Shown here: positions 1 through 7,690 of the stretch, piece by piece | How the letters are laid out: every line of letters starts with the position of its first letter | Numbering within the stretch: position 1 is the stretch's first letter | Assembly: GCA_021785795.1 (NCBI GenBank) | Contig: JAJYEK010000033.1 | Location: 1-31,410, forward strand | Source: Pseudomonadota bacterium | GTDB taxonomy: Bacteria; Pseudomonadota; Gammaproteobacteria; Acidiferrobacterales; UBA6901 | DNA length: 31,410 nt | Direction: 5' to 3' | Made by a program: the position numbers and the translations under genes | Notes under the pieces: model-generated | What the model saw: the letters and a program-made list of their open reading frames with translations, nothing else | Told to the model about the DNA's origin: nothing | The model's database searches: none

Positions 1-217
1 CATCCGGCGCTTTGCGCCCCAGCTCGACGATTGCATCGCCCCATACATAGGAAAAATCCACGCCCCGGGGGATCGGCCCATTCAGCCGCTCTGCGAGCGC
101 CACGTACCGCCTTGCGTCGTGCACGAATGGTTCGTGAATCACCGGATCACAGGGGCGTGGCAGAATCTGGTCGACGCCGCGGCCCAACATGACGTCGCCG
201 CCCAGGAACAAGGTCAC
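1..217 (-). CDS. CapA-family (PGA_cap) metallophosphoesterase, N-terminal part
   Basis: The gene enters the window from the left edge, so only about the first 72 residues are visible. They read VTLFLGGDVMLGRGVDQIL, then a conserved stretch ending in PRGVDFSYVWGDAIVEL. This GDVMLGRG start with a downstream Y-WGD block is the signature of the CapA / poly-gamma-glutamate synthesis protein domain, a calcineurin-like fold whose first aspartate binds metal. Enzymes of this family are linked to capsule or poly-glutamate metabolism, but many stand-alone members have no known substrate. The chosen start is a GTG at 217, behind a weak GGGA; another in-frame GTG lies at 232. An ATG at 285 with a strong AGGAGGG site lies in a neighbouring frame that stops after 18 codons, so the true N-terminus is uncertain. 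Confidence 0.75.
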   Translation of the reverse strand, partial: MTLFLGGDVMLGRGVDQILPRPCDPVIHEPFVHDARRYVALAERLNGPIPRGVDFSYVWGDAIVELGRKAPD

Positions 218-418
218 CAGTCCCGCGTTCACGGAACCGGCGCACGCCGCCCAAAGCAGCAACCCGCAGACCGCGTCGACACCATCGGCGCACCCTCCTG
301 GCCCGGACTCGGGAAACTACGCTTGCGTGCAGCAAATGCGCTACGGGCGCGATATGCCGCATCTCCGTCTTTGTCTCCGGTCAAAGCCTCGATAGCCGCT
401 ACAATCTATCGTTTTAAA

Positions 419-943
419 ATGGCACGGACAACCACAGATCTGCTCGTCTCGTACCCATGGAGACGCTTCCGGCCGGCGCGGCGCGAGATCCTGCGGATCC
501 TGAAGCATCTGGGCGATGGGTCTGCGCGCGCGGAACGGACCGATGTCGATGGTGTCGCCCTCGTTCATACCGTGCTCGATAGCCGCGAGGTCATACGCCG
601 TTGCTCGGAACTGTTTCACGCTGCGCCCGTTCCGGAGTTCGCGATCAAATGGGTGCCGGTCGACTACTGGTGCGATACTGATCTCGCGGCTATGAAGAGA
701 TTGATAACGGAAAGTATCCTCGTTGAGATCGAACCACACGAAACCTGGGGCATGAAGGTCGAGAAACGTCGCTGGCAGAACTGCCACACGGCCGACATCG
801 TTGCCCAACTCGCTCCGCTCATAGACCGCCGTGTTGACCTTGGCCATCCCGACAAGCTCGTACGCGTGGACCTCGTCGGACGCCGCACCGCGATTTCCGT
901 GCTTCGCCCAGGCGACATATTCTCGGTCGCTGCGCGGGTGTAG
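419..943 (+). CDS. THUMP domain protein (TAN1-like), stand-alone
   Basis: This is a 174-residue protein beginning MARTTTDLLVSYPWRR. A central PREILRILKHLGDG-like region and the C-terminal blocks ETWGMKVEKRRWQ, HTADIV, DLGHPDKLVRVD and RTAISVLRPGDIFS match the THUMP RNA-binding fold of the TAN1/THUMPD1 type. In eukaryotes Tan1 assists acetylation of tRNA at C12; THUMP domains in general bind the acceptor end of tRNA. No catalytic domain is fused here, so it probably acts as an RNA-binding adaptor or has an unknown partner. The reading frame is open from 119, but conserved sequence starts only at the ATG at 419, which has no clear ribosome site. A TACAAT box at 400-405 would give a nearly leaderless mRNA. 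The family call is fairly firm; the function is inference. Confidence 0.75.
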   Translation: MARTTTDLLVSYPWRRFRPARREILRILKHLGDGSARAERTDVDGVALVHTVLDSREVIRRCSELFHAAPVPEFAIKWVPVDYWCDTDLAAMKRLITESILVEIEPHETWGMKVEKRRWQNCHTADIVAQLAPLIDRRVDLGHPDKLVRVDLVGRRTAISVLRPGDIFSVAARV

Positions 944-1066
944 TCGGCAGCCATGGCTGCGCCGGCACGATGACCTGCGGACCGGGGGCACCGGTTATGA
1001 AACGACGTCCATGCGAACCCCTCGCCGATTACGGGAATAAAACACAAATGCCAGCGGATCGATACG

Positions 1067-1270
1067 CTACCGCGTTTCGGGAAAAATCAGGCGCGCCAGA
1101 ATAAGTCCGGGGCAAATTCCTGTAAGCGCCGCAAATGCGAAAAAAATCGCGGGAACATAAAGCAGCCAGTTCACCACCGAAAAACCCGTGAGCCCGATAC
1201 CCAGCCACAGGACGCTGCCTGCGAAAACAAAAAAGAACCGCATGGCACGGCTGATCCGGAATTTTTCCAC
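1067..1270 (-). CDS. small DUF2892/YgaP-like inner-membrane protein
   Basis: A 67-residue protein with two hydrophobic segments (about residues 11-31 and 33-52), followed by ALTGICPGLILARLIF. The small size, paired helices and the TG-(I/F)-CP motif resemble DUF2892, the family of the YgaP membrane domain. That group is often found beside rhodanese or sulfur-handling genes, but its role is not established. The start is a GTG at 1270, preceded by GGGGAGAG, a good ribosome site. It is transcribed away from the TetR gene at 1336, and the two palindromes at 1293-1305 and 1323-1335 lie upstream of it, so it is the likely target of that repressor. The assignment to DUF2892 is by eye and moderately certain. 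Confidence 0.6.
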   Translation of the reverse strand: MEKFRISRAMRFFFVFAGSVLWLGIGLTGFSVVNWLLYVPAIFFAFAALTGICPGLILARLIFPETR

Positions 1271-1292
1271 TTTGCTCTCCCCGCCTTTTTGG

Positions 1293-1305
1293 CTTACACT
1301 GTAAG
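1293..1305. promoter_or_regulatory. TetR operator copy 1
   Basis: The sequence CTTACACTGTAAG is a perfect inverted repeat (CTTACA / TGTAAG around one central base). It lies between the divergent small membrane protein gene (start 1270) and the TetR gene (start 1336). A second, near-identical palindrome sits 30 bp away, centre to centre. This is the usual arrangement for a TetR-family repressor controlling itself and its divergent neighbour. Confidence 0.7.
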
Positions 1306-1322
1306 TTCATACAAATGATAGC

Positions 1323-1335
1323 CTTACGGTGTAAG
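1323..1335. promoter_or_regulatory. TetR operator copy 2
   Basis: CTTACGGTGTAAG repeats the arms CTTAC / GTAAG of the first operator. Its centre (1329) is 30 bp from that of copy 1 (1299), close to three helical turns, so two dimers would bind the same face of the DNA. It ends directly before the ATG at 1336, so bound protein would cover the start of the regulator mRNA. Confidence 0.7.
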
Positions 1336-2007
1336 ATGTCAAGACAACCTACCCAATCCTCATCGGTCAAAGACAGGGCTGCATTTACCGGAGAGGGCAT
1401 TGCCCTGGCAGCACTTAAGCTGATTGATGAACAAGGCATTGATGCCTTCAGTACCCGCACGCTTGGGGCCCGTATCGGCCTGCAGGCCATGTCGCTTTAT
1501 CATTACTTCGTGAACCGCGAAGCACTGCTCGATGCGGTGGTCGACTGCATGGTCGCTGAGGTATCCTTGCCCAACCCGAATCGCGTCGACTGGCGACCGG
1601 GCTTGCAACAACTCGCGTACCGCTACCGCGTCATGGGCCACCGGCACAGACGCGCAATTCCCTTGCTCGTTGAGCGTTGCCCCGCATCTCCCCGAATGCA
1701 TCGGTTCCTGGATACGTTAAGTGGATTATTGTTGAAAGCGGGGCTTGACCCGATCAACGCTGCCCGATGGCTTCTCATTCAGAGGGATTATGTCCTGGGA
1801 TCATTGATGGCGGATTTTTCGACGGATTTGCTGGCGACGGAGAAGAACCGGCAAGCCTCCATTTCGGGCATGGCCGGTAACCTTGCAAGGCGGAACCTCG
1901 TCTTCGGTCGGAGGGAACGAGAACATGTCTTCAGGAAGGGATTTGATGCCTTGCTCGATGCAATAGAGCACGAACAAGGAAAGCGGAGGCGATGCAAGCC
2001 GGAATAG
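1336..2007 (+). CDS. TetR/AcrR-family transcriptional regulator
   Basis: A 223-residue regulator. The N-terminal DNA-binding domain is clear: an open helix with GIALAALKLIDEQGIDAFSTRTLGARIGL, then the recognition helix and the hallmark MSLYHYFVNREALLDAVVD. The rest is the helical ligand-binding and dimerisation domain, whose ligand cannot be read from sequence. The ATG at 1336 gives a standard-length N-terminus; an in-frame ATG at 1315 would add seven residues, and neither start has a strong ribosome site. Two matching palindromes directly upstream suggest autorepression and control of the divergent membrane protein gene. Its 3' end is followed by about 250 bp without a recognisable gene, then the IS110 element. 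Confidence 0.85.
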   Translation: MSRQPTQSSSVKDRAAFTGEGIALAALKLIDEQGIDAFSTRTLGARIGLQAMSLYHYFVNREALLDAVVDCMVAEVSLPNPNRVDWRPGLQQLAYRYRVMGHRHRRAIPLLVERCPASPRMHRFLDTLSGLLLKAGLDPINAARWLLIQRDYVLGSLMADFSTDLLATEKNRQASISGMAGNLARRNLVFGRREREHVFRKGFDALLDAIEHEQGKRRRCKPE

Positions 2008-2247
2008 TCGCTTCCGGTCCTGTATGACGACGATGGTACGCCCCGGGGCAGAGTGGCTATCCGTCGCAAATTGGGCAAATAGATTCACGCTTACTGACCC
2101 GGATAGATCTAAGAAAAATTCCGATGGTCCTGGGAAAAATTTACACTTATGCCGGATCGCCGGATGCGGCAAACGGCGGATCACTATTACAGGCACGTCA
2201 ACAGGCCCGGAGGTGTATTCCGGCTCTATTGCCCCGTTACTATGTTC
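2008..2247. other. intergenic stretch between tetR and the IS110 element
   Basis: No convincing gene was found here. Short open frames on both strands lack recognisable protein features and ribosome sites. The stretch ends at the palindrome that borders the insertion sequence. Confidence 0.5.
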
Positions 2248-2268
2248 ATGCCCCTACAATAGGGGCAT
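2248..2268. repeat. palindrome at the left end of the IS110 element
   Basis: Perfect inverted repeat with 9-base arms (ATGCCCCTA / TAGGGGCAT) and a CAA loop. The motif ATAGGGGCA at 2259-2267 recurs at 3685-3693 at the other end of the element, where it also lies in a palindrome. The element boundary falls in or near these repeats; the exact crossover bases cannot be fixed from one copy. Confidence 0.75.
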
Positions 2269-2299
2269 CGGCCAGCCAGACCCGGCATGATTGCCGCCC

Positions 2300-2470
2300 C
2301 CAGTCGACCATGATCCGGGGTGTGTTGTCACCGGGTCTGGAAGGCAGTGCATCATCGCTGATAGGGGTTCGGCCCGTTGTGCTTAAAGGCCGCCTGTAAC
2401 GTGGATGCCGAGACGCACTGCCAAAGCGGCACGCTGGCCAGGCAAGGAATCCAGACAAAGGAGGGTCTCC
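2300..2470 (+). ncRNA. candidate bridge RNA in the IS110 leader
   Basis: The noncoding leader can be folded by hand into two stems with paired internal loops. Stem one pairs 2332-2337 with 2371-2376 and has a tip hairpin 2345-2349 / 2356-2360; its loop sides are 2338-2344 and 2361-2370. Stem two pairs 2379-2382 with 2415-2418 and has a tip 2390-2393 / 2401-2404; its loop sides are 2383-2389 and 2405-2414. This matches the target-binding and donor-binding loop layout known for the IS621 bridge RNA. The segment CTGATAGGGGT at 2358-2368 is the reverse complement of the right flank at 3695-3705, as expected for a right target guide. A convincing left guide was not found. RNA ends are approximate. 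Confidence 0.45.
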
Positions 2471-3676
2471 ATGGAAAGCACACCGCAACAGGACGGAATC
2501 GATGTTTTCATCGGGGTCGACGTCGGCAAAGGCGAGCATCATGCCGTCGCCGTGGATCGGTCGGGCAGACGGTTGTTCGACAAAACCCTGCCCAATGACG
2601 AGGCAAAGCTCAAGGCGCTTATCGCGGAACTCAAAACCCGAGGCAGCATTCTGTTGGTGGTCGATCAGCCGGCCACGATCGGGGCACTGCCCGTGACGGT
2701 CGCCCGGGCCGAAGGGATTGAAGTCGCCTATCTGCCGGGGCTTGCGATGCGGCGCATCGCTGATCTTCATGCCGGGGAAGCGAAGACCGATGCCCGCGAT
2801 GCCGCCATCATCGCCGAGGCCGCGCGCTCGATGCCGCATGCCCTGCGCGCACTGCCGAGAAGCGATGATGCGCTCTCGGAGCTCACGATGCTGTGCGGCT
2901 TTGACGATGATTTGGCTCAGGAGATCACCCAGGTGAGCAACCGCATCCGCGGGCTCCTCACCCAGATCCACCCGGCGCTCGAGCGGGTGTTGGGACCTAG
3001 GCTCGATCACCCGGCGCTGCTCGCTTTGCTGCAGAAATATCCTTCTCCTGGCGCGCTGTCGGCGGCAAGCGAGAAGCGTCTGACGGTCTTTCTCGCCAGG
3101 CTCGCGCCGCGGCTTGCCAAGACGCTTGCTGCTGAAATCCATCGGGCGTTGCGTGAACAGACGGTCGTGGTACCCGGTACGCAAGCCGTGGAACTTGTCC
3201 TGCCGAGGCTTGCCGAGCAGCTCGCCACCTTGCGCCGCCAGCGTGAGGAACTCGCCCGGGAAGTGGAGCGGCGCGTGAACGCACACCCTCTTGCCACGGT
3301 CCTGATGAGCATGCCGGGAGTCGGCGTCAGGACGGCGGCAAGATTCCTCACCGAGGTCACCACCCGGCCCTTTGCCTCCTCGGCGCATCTGGCGGCCTAT
3401 GCCGGGCTGGCCCCGGTCACGCGCTGCTCGGGCAGTTCGATCCGCGGTGAGCATCCTTCCCGGCGCGGGAACAAGGTGCTCAAACGCGCTTTGTTCCTCT
3501 CGGCGTTCGCCGCGCTGCGCGATCCGGTATCCCGCGCCTACTACGATCGCAAAATCGCCCAAGGCAAACGGCACAACCAGGCACTCATCGCCCTGGCGCG
3601 CCGGCGTTGCGATGTGCTCTTCGCGATGCTGCGTGATGGCAGCTTCTACCATGCTGTTCCCACGATGAACGCTTGA
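2471..3676 (+). CDS. IS110-family DEDD transposase / recombinase
   Basis: A 401-residue recombinase. The N-terminal RuvC-like DEDD domain shows FIGVDVGKGEHHAVAVD (first Asp at residue 17), VVDQPATIGALP (Asp at 65) and AGEAKTDARDAAIIAEAAR. A coiled, Arg-rich middle leads to the C-terminal transposase_20 domain with MSMPGVGVRTAARFLTEV, AYAGLAPVTRCSGSSIRGE and RRGNKVLKRALFLSAFAAL, where a serine in the SGSS region is the presumed nucleophile. The start at 2471 follows AAAGGAGGGTCTCC, an excellent ribosome site. Length and motifs are intact, so the protein may be active. The VGKGEHHAVA / VVDQPATIGALP subtype is, from memory, common in actinobacterial IS110 elements, which would suggest horizontal transfer; that is inference. 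Confidence 0.95.
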   Translation: MESTPQQDGIDVFIGVDVGKGEHHAVAVDRSGRRLFDKTLPNDEAKLKALIAELKTRGSILLVVDQPATIGALPVTVARAEGIEVAYLPGLAMRRIADLHAGEAKTDARDAAIIAEAARSMPHALRALPRSDDALSELTMLCGFDDDLAQEITQVSNRIRGLLTQIHPALERVLGPRLDHPALLALLQKYPSPGALSAASEKRLTVFLARLAPRLAKTLAAEIHRALREQTVVVPGTQAVELVLPRLAEQLATLRRQREELAREVERRVNAHPLATVLMSMPGVGVRTAARFLTEVTTRPFASSAHLAAYAGLAPVTRCSGSSIRGEHPSRRGNKVLKRALFLSAFAALRDPVSRAYYDRKIAQGKRHNQALIALARRRCDVLFAMLRDGSFYHAVPTMNA

Positions 3677-3684
3677 CTAAACAT

Positions 3685-3702
3685 ATAGGGGCACACCCCT
3701 AT
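3685..3702. repeat. palindrome at the right end of the IS110 element
   Basis: ATAGGGG CACA CCCCTAT is a perfect inverted repeat with 7-base arms and a 4-base loop. Its last base is the final base of the rlmJ stop codon (3702-3704, minus strand). It mirrors the palindrome at 2248-2268. Read on the minus strand it could also act as a weak terminator for rlmJ, but only a short T-rich tract follows. Confidence 0.65.
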
Positions 3703-4526
3703 CAGGACTTGGCCAGCTCCACCAGCCGCACCTGCGGCGCACCGCCGCTGCCAGCCAGACGTGCGGCCAGGGGCGGAAGACTGGCATGCAGAACGTCCAG
3801 GAGCTGCCAAGGCGGATTGATCAGCAGCAGCCCGCTGCCATTCAGGCGCCGGTCCATATCGAGAGGCAGGGTGATGAACTCCACGGCATGCACTGGTGCT
3901 TTGAAAGCCGCCACGGCACGATGGAAGGAATCGACCGGCCGGCGCGATTTGATCGGGTACCATGCCATGTAAACCCCGTTGCGCCAGTGCCGCATGCCAT
4001 GGCGCAGGGCAGCGGCAACTGCCGCAAACTCGTCCGGCCTTTCGTAGGGCGGGTCGAGCAGCAGCAGGCCGCGGCCTTCCCTGGGCGGAATGAATGCCCG
4101 GATCCCGTTCCAAGCGTTGACGTGATGCACGGCTATGCCCGGGACCCGGCGCGTGTTTTCGCGGAGCACCGCATATTCTTCGGGATGCAGCTCCAGCAAC
4201 ACCGCCCGGTCGCCGGATCTCAGAAACTCGCGAATGATCATCGGCGAACCGGGGTAGAATCTGAGCCTGTCGCCAGAATTGAAGCGCTCGACTATGCCGA
4301 GGTAACGGGCCAGCGCCGGCCAGGCTGTACGTTCTGGCCACAGCTGGCCTATCCCCTTTTCGTGCTCTCCCCCGCGCTCAAGCTCGTAGATCCCGGCACC
4401 GGCATGACTGTCAATCACACAGAACGGCGTTTGCTTGCGCTGCAGCGCCTCCAGCACCAGGGTGAGGACATAATGTTTGAAAACGTCGGCAATGTTGCCG
4501 GCGTGATAGCTGTGCCGGTAGTTCAA
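3702..4526 (-). CDS. rlmJ: 23S rRNA (adenine-2030-N6)-methyltransferase RlmJ
   Basis: RlmJ methylates A2030 of 23S rRNA using S-adenosylmethionine. The protein shows the family N-terminus NYRHSYHAGNIADVFKH, the SAM-site region DSHAGAGIYEL, the catalytic LLLDPPYE motif and the C-terminal LLLINPPWQ. Length is about 274 residues, close to the E. coli enzyme. The conserved start would be the TTG at 4526 (in place of the usual ATG before NYRHSYH); a GTG at 4565 would add 13 residues, and neither has a good ribosome site. It follows the MazG-like gene on the same strand and is probably the last gene of that unit. The IS110 element lies just downstream without truncating it. Confidence 0.93.
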   Translation of the reverse strand: MNYRHSYHAGNIADVFKHYVLTLVLEALQRKQTPFCVIDSHAGAGIYELERGGEHEKGIGQLWPERTAWPALARYLGIVERFNSGDRLRFYPGSPMIIREFLRSGDRAVLLELHPEEYAVLRENTRRVPGIAVHHVNAWNGIRAFIPPREGRGLLLLDPPYERPDEFAAVAAALRHGMRHWRNGVYMAWYPIKSRRPVDSFHRAVAAFKAPVHAVEFITLPLDMDRRLNGSGLLLINPPWQLLDVLHASLPPLAARLAGSGGAPQVRLVELAKS

Positions 4527-4595
4527 GGATGCGCCGCGCTGGCCGGCCGCGCCAACCGTCTGCACCTGCTTAGGTCGGACGCATGCGGGAAACCG

Positions 4596-4976
4596 TCAGG
4601 TATCATGGGGCTTGCCCGCCTTGCCGCGCACCTTGTCGGCAGGGTACTTGCGCTCATTGATCTCGATCTTGCGCCATGCGGCCTCGACCAGGTTCACGCC
4701 CAACCGGTCGGAGATGCGAATGAGATAAATGAATACATCGGCGAGTTCCTGCTCCACTGCGGCAAGTCTGTCCGCGGGAAGCTGCAGGCTCTGCTTCTCG
4801 GTGAGCCACTGGAAATGTTCGACCAGCTCGGCAGCCTCGACGATCAACGCCATCGACAGATTCTTAGGGGAGTGGAACTGCTCCCAGTCGCGCTCACGGG
4901 CAAAGTCGCGCAGGCGCTGCACCAGAAGTTCGAGGGCGTGCGCGCCGGAGCTGGAACCAGCGGATTCCGTATTCAT
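4596..4976 (-). CDS. MazG-like nucleotide pyrophosphohydrolase
   Basis: A 126-residue all-helical enzyme of the MazG / dCTPase (RS21-C6) superfamily. The metal-binding helices are visible: FHSPKNLSMALIVEAAELVEHFQW carries the E-x-x-E/D pattern, and VEQELADVFIYLIRISDRLGV carries the second E-x-x-D. Family members hydrolyse non-canonical or surplus nucleoside triphosphates to monophosphate and pyrophosphate; the length fits the single-domain type rather than full MazG. Its ATG overlaps the stop codon of the upstream diguanylate cyclase by four bases (ATGA), so translation is probably coupled. Confidence 0.88.
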   Translation of the reverse strand: MNTESAGSSSGAHALELLVQRLRDFARERDWEQFHSPKNLSMALIVEAAELVEHFQWLTEKQSLQLPADRLAAVEQELADVFIYLIRISDRLGVNLVEAAWRKIEINERKYPADKVRGKAGKPHDT

Positions 4977-6085
4977 GCCGGTTCCGGCAGTTGGCCGGCG
5001 TGCCGGATTCCACCGCGTCCGTCGGCCTGCTTTCCCTGATACATGGCTATATCGACGCGTCGCAGCACGCTGCCGAGATCGCGACCGTCCTGGGGCATGA
5101 CCCCGATGCCGATGGACACGCTGAGGGCGACATTGCCCCCATTTGTCCGTCGCGCTACCGCATCCTGCAGGCGCCGCGCAACGAGCATTGCCTTGTCGGC
5201 GTCTGAGTCCGGCATGACGATGACAAACTCATCTCCGCCGAAACGGGCCGCAATGTCGGATTCACGTACTGCTGTCCGGATCACGTCTCCGATCTCCCTC
5301 AAGACCCGGTCTCCTGCATGATGGCCCAGGACATCGTTGATCGCCTTGAACCGGTCCAGGTCGGCAAACAGAACTGCCGCCTGCCCGCCGGCACGATCGA
5401 GTTCCTGGAACAGCATGTCCGTACGCTCCTGCAGGCCACGGCGGTTGAGCAGGCCGGTAAGGAGATCGCGATGACTCTCGGCCTCAAGCTGCAGGCGGGT
5501 CTTCTCGATCCGGGACATGAGCGAATAGGCATAAACGATGATGATGGCAAAAAAGGCCAGAAAGAATGTAGTTGTTGGAGATATTGCATGCAGGTAGGAG
5601 GAGGAACGCAAGATCGTGATGATTGCCACCAGCGAAAACGTGCCAATCAGCGTTTCTGCGAACAGCCGCATTCCGTAGCGCATGCCGTTGCCCAGTATCA
5701 CCATGATGTACGCCAGATATGCGGGCGACATGGGATGGGGATCCATCAGCACCGAGAACGACACCATGAGCAGGTCCGTCCACATTGCAAGCCGCCAGCG
5801 CGCAACGGAGCGAAGGTGACGGCGCGCGTGCAGCAGGTAGGCGGTGGTCAGAACGAAGTATGCGCCTCCCGCTGCTTCTATCGCGGTCTTTCCAGGCAAG
5901 GCGCGACCCGTTGACTGACCCAGCCTGAAGTACAGCAGGTACAGGACCCAGAACAGGTACCGCGTGCAGTACTGGACACGTTGCTCGTCCCAGGAAGCCG
6001 TGTGGACCCAGCCGCCCTGCCGGCGATCCCCGCGGCGCCGCTCCCGGCCCGGACGTCTGTCGGATTCACGTCGACCCTGCATCAC
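4973..6085 (-). CDS. membrane-bound diguanylate cyclase (GGDEF)
   Basis: This enzyme makes cyclic-di-GMP from two GTP. After an Arg-rich N-terminus (residues 1-25), about five or six hydrophobic helices span residues 40-190 and form a membrane sensor without a recognised ligand. The GGDEF domain follows: DLLTGLLNRRGLQ, LFADLDRFKAINDVLGHHAGD, and the intact active site RFGGDEFVIVMP. The RESD motif five residues before GGDEF is a canonical RxxD inhibitory site, so the enzyme is probably product-inhibited. There is no EAL domain. The start is GTG at 6085 or the adjacent ATG at 6082. It follows argH by 59 bp and overlaps the MazG-like gene by four bases. Confidence 0.93.
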   Translation of the reverse strand: MMQGRRESDRRPGRERRRGDRRQGGWVHTASWDEQRVQYCTRYLFWVLYLLYFRLGQSTGRALPGKTAIEAAGGAYFVLTTAYLLHARRHLRSVARWRLAMWTDLLMVSFSVLMDPHPMSPAYLAYIMVILGNGMRYGMRLFAETLIGTFSLVAIITILRSSSYLHAISPTTTFFLAFFAIIIVYAYSLMSRIEKTRLQLEAESHRDLLTGLLNRRGLQERTDMLFQELDRAGGQAAVLFADLDRFKAINDVLGHHAGDRVLREIGDVIRTAVRESDIAARFGGDEFVIVMPDSDADKAMLVARRLQDAVARRTNGGNVALSVSIGIGVMPQDGRDLGSVLRRVDIAMYQGKQADGRGGIRHAGQLPEPA

Positions 6086-6144
6086 TTCGGCCTTCTCCGG
6101 TCAGCATGCCTGCGCATCCTGTCCATGGCAAGCGGACGGCTGCG

Positions 6145-7539
6145 CTATTTCCTGGCGGGAACGCCAAGGCGTTTGTGGGCGCGCGCTATGGCTTGGCGTA
6201 CCTGCTCCGGGGCGGTGGCACCAAAATGCTTCCTGGCAGCTACCGACCCGGTCACCGTCAATATGTCGAATACATCCGTACTGATGATCGCACTAAATCG
6301 CTGCAGCTCCGACAGGGTCATTTCCGCCAGATCCTTGCCACTGTCGACTCCATAGCGGACCGCCCGTCCCACCACTTCGTGCGCGTCGCGGAATGCAACC
6401 CCCTTGCGCACCAGGTAATCCGCCAGGTCGGTAGCCGTGGAAAATCCATGCTGGGCAGCATGCAGCATGTTCTGACGTTTGACCTTGATGTTTGGCACCA
6501 GATCCCCGTATGCCCTGAGACAGCCGAGAACGGTATCCAGGGCATCGAACAGCGGCTCCTTGTCTTCCTGGTTGTCTTTATTATACGCAAGCGGCTGGCC
6601 CTTTATCATGGTGAGCAGAGCTACTAGGTCACCGACGACACGGCCGCTCTTGCCTCGAACCAGCTCCGGAACATCGGGATTTTTCTTCTGGGGCATGATT
6701 GAAGAGCCTGTACAGAACGCATCCGGGAGCTCCACGAAATTGAACTGACTCGATGACCACAGGACCAACTCCTCCGAGAAACGCGACAAATGGATCATCA
6801 ACAACGCCGCGCCGGCAGCAAACTCCACGGTGAAATCGCGATCAGAGACGGCGTCCAGGGAATTCTCCGTCACAGCTTCAAATCCGAGAGCGCGCGCCGT
6901 GAATGCACGATCGATCGGATAGCTCGTGCCGGCCAGGGCTGCAGACCCGAGCGGCATGACATTGATGCGCCTGCGGCAATCAGAAAAACGCCCGCGATCG
7001 CGCTGGAGCATCTCGAACCACGCCAGCACGTGATGGCCGAAGGTGACCGGCTGGGCCACCTGCATGTGGGTGAATCCGGGCATGATTGTATCGGCCTCGC
7101 GCTCAGCGAACGAAACCAGCGACTGCTGCAACCGCTGGATTGCCGCATCGATCGCGTCGACACCGTCGCGGAGATACAGACGCAGATCAGTGGCAACCTG
7201 ATCGTTGCGCGAGCGCCCGGTGTGCAGCTTCTTGCCGGCATCGCCGATACGCGCGATCAGGCTCGATTCAATATTCATGTGCACATCCTCAAGCGCCACG
7301 CTCCAGGAGAACGTGCCGGCCTCTATTTCAGCCTCGATATCGAGCAGGCCCCCGACAATCGCGTCTCGTTCCGCCTCGGTAAGCACACCCACATGGGCCA
7401 GCATTTTCGCATGCGCCACGGAACCAGCAATGTCCTGCCGGTAAAGCCGCTTGTCGAACGAAACGGAGGCAGTGAAGGCCTCCACGAACGCGTCTGTCGG
7501 TTCGGTGAACCGGCCTTCCCAAGGCTTGTCTATGCTCAT
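6145..7539 (-). CDS. argH: argininosuccinate lyase
   Basis: ArgH cleaves argininosuccinate to arginine and fumarate, the last step of arginine synthesis. The 464-residue protein begins [16 protein letters not shown] and has all fumarase/aspartase-superfamily blocks: [37 protein letters not shown] (catalytic His region) and the signature [12 protein letters not shown] near residue 280 with the catalytic serine loop. Length is standard. No clear ribosome site precedes the ATG. It is divergent from algZ, separated by 685 bp, and may lead a minus-strand unit through the cyclase, MazG-like and rlmJ genes. The argH-algZR-hemCD order matches Pseudomonas. Confidence 0.97.
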   Translation of the reverse strand: MSIDKPWEGRFTEPTDAFVEAFTASVSFDKRLYRQDIAGSVAHAKMLAHVGVLTEAERDAIVGGLLDIEAEIEAGTFSWSVALEDVHMNIESSLIARIGDAGKKLHTGRSRNDQVATDLRLYLRDGVDAIDAAIQRLQQSLVSFAEREADTIMPGFTHMQVAQPVTFGHHVLAWFEMLQRDRGRFSDCRRRINVMPLGSAALAGTSYPIDRAFTARALGFEAVTENSLDAVSDRDFTVEFAAGAALLMIHLSRFSEELVLWSSSQFNFVELPDAFCTGSSIMPQKKNPDVPELVRGKSGRVVGDLVALLTMIKGQPLAYNKDNQEDKEPLFDALDTVLGCLRAYGDLVPNIKVKRQNMLHAAQHGFSTATDLADYLVRKGVAFRDAHEVVGRAVRYGVDSGKDLAEMTLSELQRFSAIISTDVFDILTVTGSVAARKHFGATAPEQVRQAIARAHKRLGVPARK

Positions 7540-7690
7540 GTCTGCGTCATCGTCATTTCTGGTTGGTCCCGGCAGAAAGCTGCGCCGCGCATGTCTTCAT
7601 GTGCGCGCCGGCGGATGCCTTCCCGCTCGTCCGTGCACCCGATCCGGCTGTCGGTAGAGCATTGTTGAAGACAGGCGTTCTAGGCTAGTG

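Larger units (their letters stand above)
2259..3693 (+). mobile_element. IS110-family insertion sequence (IS110 group), approximate limits
   Basis: A single transposase gene is preceded by about 200 nt of noncoding leader and followed by only about 10-20 nt, the layout of the IS110 group (the IS1111 group usually has its long noncoding region downstream and subterminal repeats). Both ends carry ATAGGGGCA (2259-2267 and 3685-3693) inside palindromes, so the limits are set on these repeats and may be off by up to about 15 bases. The right end abuts the stop codon of rlmJ without damaging it. IS110 elements move as circles and insert through a short core guided by a bridge RNA, usually without conventional target duplications. 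Confidence 0.75.

Noticed and set aside
2246..3652. A 468-codon open frame on the minus strand across the IS110 transposase
   Set aside because: It is antisense to a clear DEDD transposase, has no family features and has an Arg/Gly-rich composition typical of shadow frames in GC-rich DNA.
3786..5039. A 417-codon plus-strand open frame across rlmJ and the MazG-like gene
   Set aside because: Both minus-strand genes are well supported by motifs, and the plus-strand product is featureless.
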